Positions 46,289 through 57,246 of a DNA stretch of 64,000 bases are shown one piece after another. The notes below the pieces were generated by a model. The model was not told the DNA's origin. It saw nothing but the letters and a program-made list of their open reading frames with translations, and did no database searches. The DNA lies in contig NZ_CP087715.1 of NCBI RefSeq assembly GCF_020991125.1, forward strand, positions 3,697,501 through 3,761,500, written 5' to 3'. Both the position numbers and the translations under genes were made by a program. This stretch comes from Microbulbifer celer (GTDB taxonomy: Bacteria > Pseudomonadota > Gammaproteobacteria > Pseudomonadales > Cellvibrionaceae). Each line of letters starts with the position of its first letter. Within the stretch, counting starts at the first letter, position 1.

Positions 46289-46318
46289 GCGACCAGCTCC
46301 CTGCCTTACCCGGAATGG

Positions 46319-46720
46319 TTATTTACCCTGTGCCCGCAACCAGCCGGATCCAACGATTCCTCCAGCGGCACAGGCCAGGATAATCACCAGCGGTGTCAGG
46401 GTACCCAGTGCCAGTGCGCCGATGCCAAAACCGCGCATAGGCAACAACAGAAACAAGAGAATGCCCGCGGGAATCAGCGATAGCATAAAACCCCGGGTGA
46501 TCCAGCTCTTGCGCCAGGGCAGTAGAAAAATCAGGCCACAGATGCCACCCCAGACCACGCGCTGGTAAATATAGGCATTGGAAAGATGCGGTGCGATATC
46601 CACAGACAGCGCGCGGGTAATTCCGTAGTGCCCCAGTGCCCACAGGCCCAGTGCATAACCGAGCCCGGCCAGGCAGCCAGCCGCAAAACAGACAGAAAGA
46701 TTCTTGGTAAATTCTCGCAC
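46319..46720 (-). CDS. Small membrane protein of unknown function
   Basis: 133 residues from a GTG with GGGGG seven bases before it. Four hydrophobic helices (about 9-30, 48-68, 72-92, 100-122), short basic loops, and the C-terminus GSGWLRAQGK. No family recognised. It lies 30 bases upstream of the LysR gene on the same strand and may share its transcript. Confidence 0.7.
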   Translation of the reverse strand: MREFTKNLSVCFAAGCLAGLGYALGLWALGHYGITRALSVDIAPHLSNAYIYQRVVWGGICGLIFLLPWRKSWITRGFMLSLIPAGILLFLLLPMRGFGIGALALGTLTPLVIILACAAGGIVGSGWLRAQGK

Positions 46721-46857
46721 TGGTAAACCCCCGTTAACTGAATCTCGCCAACAAAATTCCGGACGAGAGAAACCGGGGCAGTATGCCAGATCTCGACGCA
46801 ATGAAAGTACACGGATTGGCGATTCTGAAACTTCGGATATACAGCGGGGAGGGGAGC

Positions 46858-46890
46858 AAAACAAGACCCGGCAGCGTCACCGCTGCCGGG
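46858..46890 (-). terminator. Terminator of purEK
   Basis: A perfect 10-bp stem CCCGGCAGCG/CGCTGCCGGG with a 4-base loop, followed on the minus strand by TCTTGTTTTG. It begins about 10 bases after the purK stop. Confidence 0.75.
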
Positions 46891-46899
46891 CACAAAAAA

Positions 46900-48024
46900 T
46901 CAAGCGGGGCGTTTGCTGGAGCCGTAGAGCTCTTCGAGCATGCTGTCGATACGTGCGGCCAGTTTATCCTGGGTGTCGTCCAGCAGAATCACATGGCCCA
47001 TTTTGCGGCCCGGACGGAGCTCTTTGCCGTAGGACCAGACCCCTTCGTTGGGCAGTGCAGGCTTTTTATCCACGCCCAGCATATTGATCATCACCGCCAC
47101 GCGGTCGCAAGCGGTTTCACCCAGTGGCATACCGAGAATTGCGCGCACATGATTGGCAAACTGGCTGGTTTTGGCTCCAGCTAAAGTCCAGTGCCCGCTG
47201 TTGTGCACCCGCGGTGCCAGCTCATTGATCAGCAGGCCGTCGTCGGTGACAAAGCACTCCATCGCCAGCACACCCACATAGTCCCAGGCATCCATCAGGG
47301 TGGACAGGTATTCCTGTGCGGTGGTCTGGAGTTTTTCATCCACATGCGGCGCGGGCGCGGTGGAGACCAGCAGGGTACCGTTGTAGTGATCGTTTTCCGC
47401 CAGCGGATAGGTCACCACTTTGCCGTCTGCGGTGCGCGCGCCGATCAGGGAAACCTCGCGGGAGAAGTTGATGCCTTTCTCCACCACGTATTCCTGTTCG
47501 GGTACCTGATCGGCGATACCTTCGAGGTCTTCGTCGCTGTTCACCCGCCACTGGTTCTTGCCGTCGTAGCCGTTTTCACAGCTTTTGATAAACGCCGGGT
47601 AACCCAACGCTTTTACCGCGGTGCAGATTTCGCTGTAGTTATTCGCGGGACGGAACGGGGCCACCGGCAGGCCGGCGTCGGTGATGGCGGTTTTCTCGCG
47701 CACGCGGTGCTGGGTTTTTTCAAACGCATCCGGGCGCGGGTAAACCGGGCAGAATTTTTCCAGCGCCCGCAGCAGACCCACATCCACGCCTTCGCGTTCG
47801 GCGGTGATGACTTCGGGGCTGCCCATGGCTTTGTACAGGGCCTCGATTTCCTCGCCATTGCCGGCGTCTACAATCGTCCCCAGCCCTTGCACGCAGGCGG
47901 TGTTCTCACCACCCTCGGCGAGAAAGCTGAATTCGATACCCAACGGGCGGGCTTCCTGGGCCATCATCTGGGCCAACTGGCCACAGCCGACAATCCCTAC
48001 ACGCCTACTTTGACTGGCTGTCAT
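46900..48024 (-). CDS. purK: N5-carboxyaminoimidazole ribonucleotide synthase
   Basis: 374 residues, ATP-grasp family. It carboxylates AIR with bicarbonate and ATP in purine synthesis. N-terminal Rossmann GIVGCGQLAQMMAQEARPLG, ATP-grasp core with the lysine in PAFIKSCENGYDGKNQW near 150, metal-binding NELAPRVHNSGHWT near 275. It follows purE by 41 bases. Confidence 0.97.
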   Translation of the reverse strand: MTASQSRRVGIVGCGQLAQMMAQEARPLGIEFSFLAEGGENTACVQGLGTIVDAGNGEEIEALYKAMGSPEVITAEREGVDVGLLRALEKFCPVYPRPDAFEKTQHRVREKTAITDAGLPVAPFRPANNYSEICTAVKALGYPAFIKSCENGYDGKNQWRVNSDEDLEGIADQVPEQEYVVEKGINFSREVSLIGARTADGKVVTYPLAENDHYNGTLLVSTAPAPHVDEKLQTTAQEYLSTLMDAWDYVGVLAMECFVTDDGLLINELAPRVHNSGHWTLAGAKTSQFANHVRAILGMPLGETACDRVAVMINMLGVDKKPALPNEGVWSYGKELRPGRKMGHVILLDDTQDKLAARIDSMLEELYGSSKRPA

Positions 48025-48065
48025 TTCCGCTATACCTCGTAAACCTTCATCAGTCGCCGAGCGAC

Positions 48066-48557
48066 TTATTCCACTTCAAACGGCACGCCGGCGCTCTGGT
48101 TCTCGCGCCAGGCGATCAGGCGTTTCTGCAGCTCCGGATCGCTCAGGGACAGCATCTGCGCCGCCATCAGGCCGGCATTGAACGCGCCGGAAGCGCCCAC
48201 CGCCTGAGTGGCCACCGCGACCCCTTTGGGCATCTGCACGATGGACAGCAGGCTGTCCATTCCGGTCATGAATTTGCTCGCCACCGGTACGCCGATGACC
48301 GGCAGCGGGGTCATCGCGGCAATCATGCCCGGCAGATGCGCAGAACCGCCGGCGCCGGCGATGATCACCTGGGTACCGCGCTCGTGGGCGGTGGTGGCGA
48401 ATTCCGTCATGCGCTGGGGCGTGCGGTGCGCGGAAACCACCGCCGTGGCAAATGGCACACCCAGATCGGCAAGCGGCTTGGTCGCCATTTCCATGGTCGG
48501 CCAGTCGGATTGGGATCCCATCACGATGGTGACTTTTTCAAACGGAAGCTGATTCAC
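48066..48557 (-). CDS. purE: N5-CAIR mutase
   Basis: 163 residues, class I PurE. Moves the carboxyl group from N5-CAIR to CAIR. Conserved MGSQSDWPTM near residue 13, SAHRTPQRM near 43, and AGAGGSAHLPGMIAAMTPLP near 66. First gene of the purEK operon. Confidence 0.97.
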   Translation of the reverse strand: MNQLPFEKVTIVMGSQSDWPTMEMATKPLADLGVPFATAVVSAHRTPQRMTEFATTAHERGTQVIIAGAGGSAHLPGMIAAMTPLPVIGVPVASKFMTGMDSLLSIVQMPKGVAVATQAVGASGAFNAGLMAAQMLSLSDPELQKRLIAWRENQSAGVPFEVE

Positions 48558-48880
48558 TAGCTGTTAACTCCAGGGTTACACGAGCATCGGAGAGCGGGCA
48601 CAGCCCGGGAATAACTCGTCGATTCACGGGTGCCGGCCCCGCGCCGCCCCAAAAGCGACCGACCGCCCCAAATTAAGGGGCGTGAGGATACCAAAACTCA
48701 GCGAGAAAGCACGCAGTACGGGGCTCTCCGCCGGTTTTAGTGACGTTTTCCCCGAGCTTTACCGGGCGAGACTGTCGGATCAGCCTTGCAGCCCGGCGCT
48801 TCCGTCCGGGAAACGATAGTCTGGCGGAATGGTCACGGCACGCTCAAACGGTAACGCCGCGGAGAGAAGTGACCAGATTT
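48558..48880. other. aroE-purE intergenic region with a structured segment
   Basis: 323 bases without a gene. At 48769-48823 a possible stem AGACTgTCG/CGAtAGTCT (one mismatch) encloses a CCCGG/CCGGG hairpin; on the minus strand this sits between the aroE stop and the purE leader. No T-run follows, so it is not a standard terminator. The purE promoter must lie here, but I cannot assign hexamers with confidence. Confidence 0.5.
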
Positions 48881-49723
48881 CTATTCTTTTTCACTGGCAG
48901 CTTGAGCGCGCAGACGGTCCCGCAACATGGTCAGAACCGGCGCAACCTGCGGCCGCACGCCACGCCACAGGGCAAACGACTCTGCCGCCTGCCCCACCAG
49001 CATGCCGAGACCATCGGAGACTTCCGCGCCCAGCTCCGCGGCCCAGCGCATAAACGGCGTGGGTTGCGCACCGTACACCATATCGTAGGCACAGCAGCCC
49101 TCCGCCAGTGCCCGCGGCGACAGCGGCGGAAGTTCCCCGGACAGACTGGCGGCACTGGCATTGATCACCAGATCAAAACCCTCCGGTACGGCATCCAGCC
49201 CGCTGGCGGTAATCGCACCGTACCCGGAAAAATCTTCAGCCAATTGCTGCGCTTTGTGCGCGGTGCGATTGGCAATATGCAGTTGTGCCGGCTGCTGTTT
49301 CAGTAGCGGCAGTAATGTTCCCCGGGTAGCACCACCCGCGCCGAGCACCAGCACTTTTTGACCGGCAATTTTCCAGCCCAGGTTGTTAACAATATCCGAC
49401 ACCAGCCCGGGGCCATCAGTGTTGTCACCCAGCAAGGTGCCATCATTCTGTAACGCCAGGGTATTGACCGCACCGGCGGTGCGCGCACGCTCGCTCAGGG
49501 AGTCTGCGTAGTCAAAGGCATCGAGTTTGAATGGCGCGGTGATGTTGAGCCCTTTTCCACCGTCGGCAAAAAACTTATCCACCACTGGTTTAAAACCATC
49601 CACTTCCGCAAACAGTTTTCCGTATTCCATATCCTGGGCGGTCTCGCGTGCGAAGGCACCGTGGATATCCGGAGACATGGATTGTTTTATCGGGTTTCCG
49701 ATAACGGCATAGCGATCAGTCAC
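48881..49723 (-). CDS. aroE: Shikimate dehydrogenase
   Basis: 280 residues. NADP-dependent reduction of 3-dehydroshikimate in aromatic amino acid synthesis. Shikimate-binding SMSPDIH near 16 and NITAPFKLDAF (catalytic Lys) near 60, NADP motif LGAGGATRG near 128, and the C-terminal MLVGQAAESFALWRG. It lies 32 bases downstream of the NTF2-like gene on the same strand. Confidence 0.97.
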   Translation of the reverse strand: MTDRYAVIGNPIKQSMSPDIHGAFARETAQDMEYGKLFAEVDGFKPVVDKFFADGGKGLNITAPFKLDAFDYADSLSERARTAGAVNTLALQNDGTLLGDNTDGPGLVSDIVNNLGWKIAGQKVLVLGAGGATRGTLLPLLKQQPAQLHIANRTAHKAQQLAEDFSGYGAITASGLDAVPEGFDLVINASAASLSGELPPLSPRALAEGCCAYDMVYGAQPTPFMRWAAELGAEVSDGLGMLVGQAAESFALWRGVRPQVAPVLTMLRDRLRAQAASEKE

Positions 49724-49755
49724 AACAACATCCAGTTTTGTTTGAAATTATTCTG

Positions 49756-50187
49756 TTAGTGAGCACGGAGTGCTTCTTTGATGCGCAGGGTTTCATCCAC
49801 ACCGATCAGTCCATCGATTTTCAGTTCACCGGCAAATTCACCGACGATATAGCGTGTGAATGCACTGTAAATCTGCCGCGGCTTTTCGCCGCTGGTGTCC
49901 AGAAAGACCCAGTTCAAGGTGGCGAGACTGGTGTTTTCGTTCAGCTCAATCACATCCGTAACCGCACCCACAATCTGGCTTACGCCGAGTTTTTGATACA
50001 GTTTCAGCAGCTTTTCCACACGGCCGATAAAATAGCTCCGCGTCAGCTCGGATTTTTCACCACTGGAAAAGTAGTAATGCAGGGGAAAGCGATAGAAATC
50101 GGCGATCTGCGCCGCATCGCAGGCTTCGAACAGGCGCCGGTATTCGAGAAACAGTTTATTGATCTCTTCCAGGCGGGTCTTGTGCAT
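49756..50187 (-). CDS. NTF2/SnoaL-fold protein of unknown function
   Basis: 143 residues with the alpha+beta cone-fold pattern: long N-terminal helices (INKLFLEYRRLFEACDAAQI), then strands ending in RQIYSAFTRYIVGEFAGELK. No catalytic residue set can be assigned. It is placed between hemF and aroE in one direction. The repeat A copy 3 lies between it and hemF. Confidence 0.72.
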   Translation of the reverse strand: MHKTRLEEINKLFLEYRRLFEACDAAQIADFYRFPLHYYFSSGEKSELTRSYFIGRVEKLLKLYQKLGVSQIVGAVTDVIELNENTSLATLNWVFLDTSGEKPRQIYSAFTRYIVGEFAGELKIDGLIGVDETLRIKEALRAH

Positions 50188-50214
50188 GGTGGTTTCCTTC
50201 TAGTAAGCCTCCGA

Positions 50215-50370
50215 GCAGGTGCTGATGCCGGGTGCCTCCTTGTGAGACCTTCTGCGAGAGGGGCCGAAGGCGCCGTGAATACATGGAGCGGCCGGGCCAC
50301 CTCGCAGAAGAGCCCCCATGGATGGGTTCACGGCGTGTCTCACGAGGAGGCACCCGGTAGCAGCACCGCC
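50215..50370. repeat. Palindromic element, family A copy 3 with nested insert
   Basis: The arms (GTGCTGATGCCGGGTGCCTC... with complement) pair over about 33 bases. The core hairpin is CTTCTGCGAG/CTCGCAGAAG, a compensated change relative to copy 1. Between its two halves is an extra block of about 36 bases (about 50262-50299) containing GCGCCGTGAATACATGGAGC, which is similar to the reverse complement of the element's own GGATGGGTTCACGGCG module. It is intergenic, 20 bases from the hemF stop. Confidence 0.88.
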
Positions 50371-50390
50371 ACCATTTCCTTTTTAATACT

Positions 50391-51946
<1,556 letters not shown>

Positions 51947-52112
51947 GGGGCGACACTCTATTTGAACTTGATTCAGTAGTTGGTTGGCCGGCTTATCCGG
52001 TTCCGGGAGCGCGGCAATTTAGCGAATAGTCTCTGCGCAGACAAGCAGGGCCCTTCGTCCCGCTGTGCTGCGGTTCACCACCGCGACGACTTAAACCCTG
52101 TACAGTGTGGCA

Positions 52113-52132
52113 GAAAGTCATGACTGACTTTC
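52113..52132. repeat. Perfect dyad GAAAGTCA/TGACTTTC
   Basis: An 8-bp perfect inverted repeat with a 4-base loop in the gap between tsaC and the rhombosortase gene. A second GC-rich hairpin CCCCCtcaaGGGGG followed by TTTT lies at about 52175-52195. Either might be a binding site or an attenuator; no more can be said. Confidence 0.6.
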
Positions 52133-52225
52133 GGGCTTGTGGTTCAATTTTCGCGCTGAGCGCCTGAATGGCTCCCCCCCTCAAGGGGGTGGGTTTTCAC
52201 CCCGTTGTAATCGAGTTGTTTCCGC

Positions 52226-52861
52226 ATGTTTTTACTGTTCAACCGTTCCGGACTCGCGGGTCCGCTATATCTGCTGGGGATTATCGCCTCGGTATGGCTG
52301 TGCGCCCCGGTGCTGGAGCCCTGGCTGGTCTACGACCGCACCGCCATCGCGGGTGGCGAGATCTGGCGCCTGCTGAGCGGACACCTGACCCACACCAATC
52401 TGCATCACCTGTTGCTAAACAGCGCCGGGCTCGCGCTGTTGTGGATATTGCACGGTATGCATTACAAAATCCCGCGGTTTTTCTCGGCGGTGGCACTGAT
52501 CGGCTTGGGTATCGGTATCGGCCTGTACCTGATCTCTCCCGATACCGATATCTATCTCGGACTGTCAGGGGTGCTGCACGGGCTGATCATCTGGGGTGGG
52601 ATGCTGGATATTCGCGCCGGTATGCGTACCGGCTACCTGCTGGTGGCAGGTGGCTGGGGCAAGGTAATGTGGGAACAGTGGTTTGGCGCCAGCGGCGCCA
52701 CCGCGCAGATGATTGATGCCGCGGTAGCGGTCGATGCACATCTACTGGGCGCCATGTTCGGCACCCTGCTGGGAATAATGAGCCTGATCCGCGCGCACCG
52801 GCACGCCGCAGCCCCCTTTTCATTGAATACCCACAGCCACGAGCCCGGCGACGGTGCATGA
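52226..52861 (+). CDS. rrtA: Rhombosortase (rhomboid family intramembrane serine protease)
   Basis: 211 residues with six membrane helices. Conserved GEIWRLLSGHLTHTNLHHLL near 47, the catalytic Ser in GLSGVLHGL near 112 (GxSG), the family-specific KVMWEQ, and the His in VDAHLLGAMFG near 174. Rhombosortases cut proteins bearing a GlyGly-CTERM tail after type II-linked secretion. No such target is visible in this window. It is convergent with the sorbosone-type dehydrogenase gene. Confidence 0.87.
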   Translation: MFLLFNRSGLAGPLYLLGIIASVWLCAPVLEPWLVYDRTAIAGGEIWRLLSGHLTHTNLHHLLLNSAGLALLWILHGMHYKIPRFFSAVALIGLGIGIGLYLISPDTDIYLGLSGVLHGLIIWGGMLDIRAGMRTGYLLVAGGWGKVMWEQWFGASGATAQMIDAAVAVDAHLLGAMFGTLLGIMSLIRAHRHAAAPFSLNTHSHEPGDGA

Positions 52862-52886
52862 CCGCCGCCATGGCCCATTTAGCCGG

Positions 52887-54035
52887 TTATTCGCCGTAGC
52901 TCACCCGGTAGATCACACCGGCCTGATCGTCTGACACCAGCAGCGCGCCGTCTGGCATCACCAGTATATCCACCGGCCGACCCCAGTTCTTCTCTCCCTG
53001 CAGCCAACCGTCGATAAACGGCTCGTAGGAAGTTGCCTCGCCTTTCTCGTTCAGAGTCACTTTGGTCACCCGATAGCCGATCTTGTTGGACCGGTTCCAG
53101 GAGCCGTGTTCGGCAATCAACACCTGGTTTTTATACGCTTGCGGGAATTGGTCACCGGTGTAGAACTTCACGCCCAGGGGCGCCACATGGGGGCCCAATT
53201 CCTGTACTGGCGGCACGTAATCGCTGCAACTTTTTCCCTCGCCAAACTCAGGATCGGAAATGTCATCGCCGTGGCAATAGGGGTAACCGAAATGCTTACC
53301 CGCTACCGGGGCGGTGTTCAGCTCGCAGGGCGGGATATCATCCCCCAGCATGTCGCGGCCATTGTCAGTGAACCAGAGAGCCTCGGTCTCCGGGTGCCAG
53401 GTAAAACCAACGGTATTGCGCACCCCCTCGGCCCAGGTCTCGGTCTTCACCACCTTGTCGCCCTCGATCTTGATGCGCTGGATATTGGCGAAGCCTTCCT
53501 CATCGCAGATATTGCACGGGGCGCCGACGGGCACATACAACCAGCCGTCGGGGCCAAAGGCGATGTACTTCCAGCCGTGGTGACGCTCGGTGGGGAACTG
53601 ATCAGTGATCACCACCGGCTCCGGCGGGTTGTCCAGGCGGGATTCGATATCATCGAGGCGCAGGATCTTGCTGATCGCACTGATGTAGAGGTCGCCATCG
53701 CGGAAGGCTACACCAGTTGGAGAAGTGATGCCCTCGGCAATCACTTTCACCGAGTCCGCCTTGTGGTCACCGTCTTTATCGGTAATGGCGTAGACGTTGC
53801 CCGCGCGTATCGAGCCCACAAACAGGGTGCCGTTGTCACCGCGCGCCATGTGGCGCGCATTTTCGACACCGTCCGCGTAGACCTCAATCTTGAAGCCATC
53901 CGGCAGGTTCAGCTTGTCGAGATGGACTGCCGGCTTGTCTTGCCGGGGATTGTCTTCCGCCAGTGCCGGAACCGTGCACAAGGACGCTGCCACAGCGGCC
54001 ACACCAAAAGTGAAAAGACGCAATCGCGATGCCAT
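52887..54035 (-). CDS. PQQ-type sorbosone/glucose dehydrogenase-like protein
   Basis: 382 residues with a signal peptide (cut near VPALAED), six-bladed propeller typical of GSDH/sorbosone dehydrogenases: NLPDGFKIEVYADGVENARH at the start, ERHHGWKYIAFGPDGWLYVPVG near 150, RNTVGFTWHPETEALWFTDN near 210, IAEHGSWNRSNKIGYR near 310 and GRPVDILVMPDGALLVSDD near the end. It is probably a periplasmic sugar or aldose oxidoreductase using PQQ, though some relatives have no known enzyme activity. Confidence 0.88.
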   Translation of the reverse strand: MASRLRLFTFGVAAVAASLCTVPALAEDNPRQDKPAVHLDKLNLPDGFKIEVYADGVENARHMARGDNGTLFVGSIRAGNVYAITDKDGDHKADSVKVIAEGITSPTGVAFRDGDLYISAISKILRLDDIESRLDNPPEPVVITDQFPTERHHGWKYIAFGPDGWLYVPVGAPCNICDEEGFANIQRIKIEGDKVVKTETWAEGVRNTVGFTWHPETEALWFTDNGRDMLGDDIPPCELNTAPVAGKHFGYPYCHGDDISDPEFGEGKSCSDYVPPVQELGPHVAPLGVKFYTGDQFPQAYKNQVLIAEHGSWNRSNKIGYRVTKVTLNEKGEATSYEPFIDGWLQGEKNWGRPVDILVMPDGALLVSDDQAGVIYRVSYGE

Positions 54036-54130
54036 GGAGATTCTCCCTGAAAATAGTTACGTGTGACCGTAACGGCTTTTCCATTTTTCGGCCAGTGCCA
54101 GATGACGGTGCGGAGAAACTGACAACAGTT

Positions 54131-55306
54131 TTACTCGGCTGTGGCTAACGTATTCAGGGTTCTGGCACCGCTGCCTGTTAGCTGGTAGCCACCATTCCAC
54201 TGTTCCACCAGGCCGTCCAGCTCCAGGTGCAATAATGCGGCCATCAGATCGCCGGTATCGCCGCCGGTATCCCGCGCGAGCTGTTCGATGCTGCGCGGAT
54301 CGCCGCCGAGTGCGCGGATAATGGCGCGCTGTTCCGCGGGCAGCGACACCTCGGCCGCTTCCACAGTGTCATCGAACAATCCCGGCTGCTGTGCCATTGC
54401 CGACAGCATGCCACCCAGGTGCTCGACAATATCCGCGCTAGTTTCCACCAACGTGGCGCCGTCGCGAATCATGCGGTGGCAGCCGCGAGCAAGCGGGTTG
54501 TGGATAGAGCCCGGAATCGCAAACACCTCGCGGTTCTGCTCCAGCGCCAGGCGTGCGGTAATCAGCGAGCCGGAACGCACCGCCGCTTCCACCAGTAGTA
54601 CGCCGAGACTCAGGCCGGAAATGATGCGGTTGCGACGGGGAAAGTTGCCCGCCTCGGGGGCGGAGGCCAGGGGCATCTCGCTGACAACTGCGCCGTCGTT
54701 GGCGAGGATGTCCTCCGCCAGCTTGATATTGCGACGCGGATACAGGCGATCGACCCCGGTACCGAGCACGGCAATGGTTTTTCCCGCACGTTCCCCTCCA
54801 CATCTCAGCGCCCCCTGATGGGCGGCGCCATCCACACCCAATGCCAGCCCGGAGGTAATCGCAAAGCCGGCAGCCGAGAGATCGGCGGAAAACGCCAGCG
54901 CGTTGTCCAGGCCCGCGCGACTGGCCCGCCGGGCGCCGACGACGGCCACCTGGGGCAACGACAAACACGCGGGATTGCCGCGCACATACAGCACCGGCGG
55001 CGGGTTGCGGATCTCTTTCAGCAGCGTGGGATATTCGGGGCTCTCGCAGTGCAGCAGCGCAGTACCCTGTTCATGACAGCGCGCCCGTTCGGCCTGCGCC
55101 CACTGGCCCAATTCGCTGTCGTCGGCATTGTGCTGAAATTCCGCCAGCTGCGCGCGGGCGCGATCGGGCAGTTTGCGCGAGAAATTGGGTGGGAGTTGCT
55201 GCAGCGCGGCTTCGGCACTGCCGAAGCGCTCGATTAATTGCCAGTAGCTGCCAACCCCGAGCCCTTCCAGGCGCAGCAGGGCGAGTGAGGCGAACAACGC
55301 ATCCAT
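54131..55306 (-). CDS. dprA: DNA-processing protein DprA
   Basis: 391 residues. An N-terminal helix-hairpin/SAM-like region (1-70), the extended Rossmann core with AVVGARRASRAGL near 117 and GGERAGKTIAVLGTGVDRLYP near 168, EMPLASAPEAGNFPRRNRII near 210, and a C-terminal winged helix (about 320-385). It loads RecA on incoming single-stranded DNA in transformation. It precedes a LysM gene on the same strand... transcription runs LysM then dprA, 99 bases apart. Confidence 0.95.
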   Translation of the reverse strand: MDALFASLALLRLEGLGVGSYWQLIERFGSAEAALQQLPPNFSRKLPDRARAQLAEFQHNADDSELGQWAQAERARCHEQGTALLHCESPEYPTLLKEIRNPPPVLYVRGNPACLSLPQVAVVGARRASRAGLDNALAFSADLSAAGFAITSGLALGVDGAAHQGALRCGGERAGKTIAVLGTGVDRLYPRRNIKLAEDILANDGAVVSEMPLASAPEAGNFPRRNRIISGLSLGVLLVEAAVRSGSLITARLALEQNREVFAIPGSIHNPLARGCHRMIRDGATLVETSADIVEHLGGMLSAMAQQPGLFDDTVEAAEVSLPAEQRAIIRALGGDPRSIEQLARDTGGDTGDLMAALLHLELDGLVEQWNGGYQLTGSGARTLNTLATAE

Positions 55307-55405
55307 GCGTTTTACCTGTATCTGTTTGGTGAGGGAGTATTTCAGTGTTCAGTGCCGCGAGCGGACTTCATGCCACCCGCGACGCCCATGCGAGCATTTA
55401 ACCAA

Positions 55406-56473
55406 TCAGGGGTTGCGCACCAGGTCCATGACTTCCAACGGCTTATCCGCTTCCAGCACCAGGCCCAGGCTCATTTTCTCGAAGCTGCGGAACACCATCA
55501 GCAGGCCGGCGCGCTCGTCCGGCAGCTTGACGTTCTGGCGCGCGATGCGATCGCGCACGGTGGCACCGCGCTTGTAAATGGCCAGTACGCTGCCGGCATC
55601 CAGGCCTTCGCGCAAGCCGCGGTTGATGGCAACCACGTCGTATTTGGCAATCTGGGTTACCCCTTCCTCCACACCCAGGATCACACCATCTACGGGGACC
55701 GCCGGCGCCGAGGGCTGGAACAGGGCGGCAATGGAACGCTCTTCCACCGGCAGCAGGCGATCCTCGAGACGGATATCGCGGCTGGTGCGGGTGACGTCCA
55801 GGGTGGCCACGGCGAATTCGCGGTTACCGCTGTCCGGGTCGAGTTGACGCAGATCCACGGAGCCCACATCCAGGGCCTGCTGGCCCAAATCTTCACCGGT
55901 GTAGGGATCGGCATACACCGGGCCCGGGCGATAGAGGCCGTAGGAGGCGAGCGGTTCGCGGAAGTCGCCGCGAGCGTAGATTTTTTCGCCGGCGCCCATC
56001 AGGATGCGCTGGTCTTCGCCGGAGATCACGTAGGGTACACCCTCAAACGCATGGGGTCCGACGATACGGGTGCGGGACAGGAAGGCGTTGATGGCATCCA
56101 GCGGAATCGCGGGGATGGCGCTGTCGATGGGCTCGCGGCGCACGGCGGGGCCGAGGCGGTTGTTGCTGGTGGGGCTCAGCTTGTAGGCGGTGGGCGCCCG
56201 CTCGAGCTCGAGGCGCGGCTGACCGTCCACGTACACCAGGTTCAGGCGGTCGCCGGGATAAATCAGGTGGGGGTTTTCGACCTGAGGGTTCACCTGCCAG
56301 ATTTCCGGCCAGTACCAGGGCTGGGTGAGGAAGCGCCCGGAGATATCCCACAGGGTGTCACCTTTTTCCACCACGTAGGTGTCCGGGTGGTCGGGCTTCA
56401 GGCGCGCGTCTTGCGCCTGCAGGCCAAAGGTCGCCAGCAGGGTTGCGGCGGCGGCCAGGATTATTTTTTTCAT
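55406..56473 (-). CDS. LysM domain protein, exported
   Basis: 355 residues with a signal peptide (MKKIILAAAATLLATFGLQA). One LysM domain at about 33-85 (YVVEKGDTLWDISGRFL, then NPQVENPHLIYPGDRLNLVY) binds peptidoglycan. The remainder is a beta-rich region of unknown fold. Equivalent to the LysM gene next to def and dprA in Pseudomonas. It is divergent from def. Confidence 0.93.
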   Translation of the reverse strand: MKKIILAAAATLLATFGLQAQDARLKPDHPDTYVVEKGDTLWDISGRFLTQPWYWPEIWQVNPQVENPHLIYPGDRLNLVYVDGQPRLELERAPTAYKLSPTSNNRLGPAVRREPIDSAIPAIPLDAINAFLSRTRIVGPHAFEGVPYVISGEDQRILMGAGEKIYARGDFREPLASYGLYRPGPVYADPYTGEDLGQQALDVGSVDLRQLDPDSGNREFAVATLDVTRTSRDIRLEDRLLPVEERSIAALFQPSAPAVPVDGVILGVEEGVTQIAKYDVVAINRGLREGLDAGSVLAIYKRGATVRDRIARQNVKLPDERAGLLMVFRSFEKMSLGLVLEADKPLEVMDLVRNP

Positions 56474-56705
56474 GGAAGCATTCCTATGCTTTATGTCGCC
56501 AGCGCTATCGCTGAACCTTTATATCGCTATAATCACACAGCGCTGCACCGGAGTCGGCAGATGCCGCCGGTGGAGGGAACGAATTTTACGCCAACTGGCA
56601 CGATGGCCACTGTGCGAAAATCGCTTCCCGAGCAGCAAATTTCAAGCGCGATCATTATGTTATCAGCGCAAGTTCCACTAAGACTAGAAGTTTGTCACAG
56701 GTGTT

Positions 56706-57212
56706 ATGGCCAAACTGGAAATCCTAGAATTCCCCGATCCCCGTCTGCGCAAGGTGGCGGAGCCAGTCTCTGAAGTGACGGATACGCACCGTGCACTGAT
56801 CGACGATATGTTCGAGACGATGTATGAGGCGCCGGGCGTGGGCCTGGCGGCGACGCAGGTCAATTTTCACGAGCGCATTGTGGTAATCGATGTGTCGGAA
56901 GATCAGAGCGAGCCGCTGGTGATGGTCAATCCGGAAGTTGAGGTGCTGGATCCTGAGATCCACAAGTACGATGAGGGCTGTCTGTCGGTGCCGGGCTTTT
57001 ACGAGACGGTACAGCGTCCGCGCAAGATCCGCCTGAAGGCGCTGGATCGCGAGGGCGAAGCCTATGCGCTGGAGGCCGAGGGTCTGCTGGCGGTGTGTAT
57101 CCAGCACGAGATCGACCATCTCGATGGCAAGCTGTTTGTGGATTATATCTCGCCGCTCAAGCGCAACCGCATTCGCTCGAAGCTTGAGAAGGCTCACCGC
57201 CAGAAAGCTTGA
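56706..57212 (+). CDS. def: Peptide deformylase
   Basis: 168 residues. Removes the formyl group from nascent N-termini. The three motifs are complete: GVGLAATQV near 45, EGCLSVPG near 89, and QHEIDHLDG near 131 supplying Cys and two His metal ligands and the catalytic Glu. First of def-fmt-rsmB; palindrome B copy 1 separates it from fmt. Confidence 0.98.
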   Translation: MAKLEILEFPDPRLRKVAEPVSEVTDTHRALIDDMFETMYEAPGVGLAATQVNFHERIVVIDVSEDQSEPLVMVNPEVEVLDPEIHKYDEGCLSVPGFYETVQRPRKIRLKALDREGEAYALEAEGLLAVCIQHEIDHLDGKLFVDYISPLKRNRIRSKLEKAHRQKA

Positions 57213-57246
57213 CCCCTCAAGGTCGGCGCCTTGAAGCCGGTCCTTT

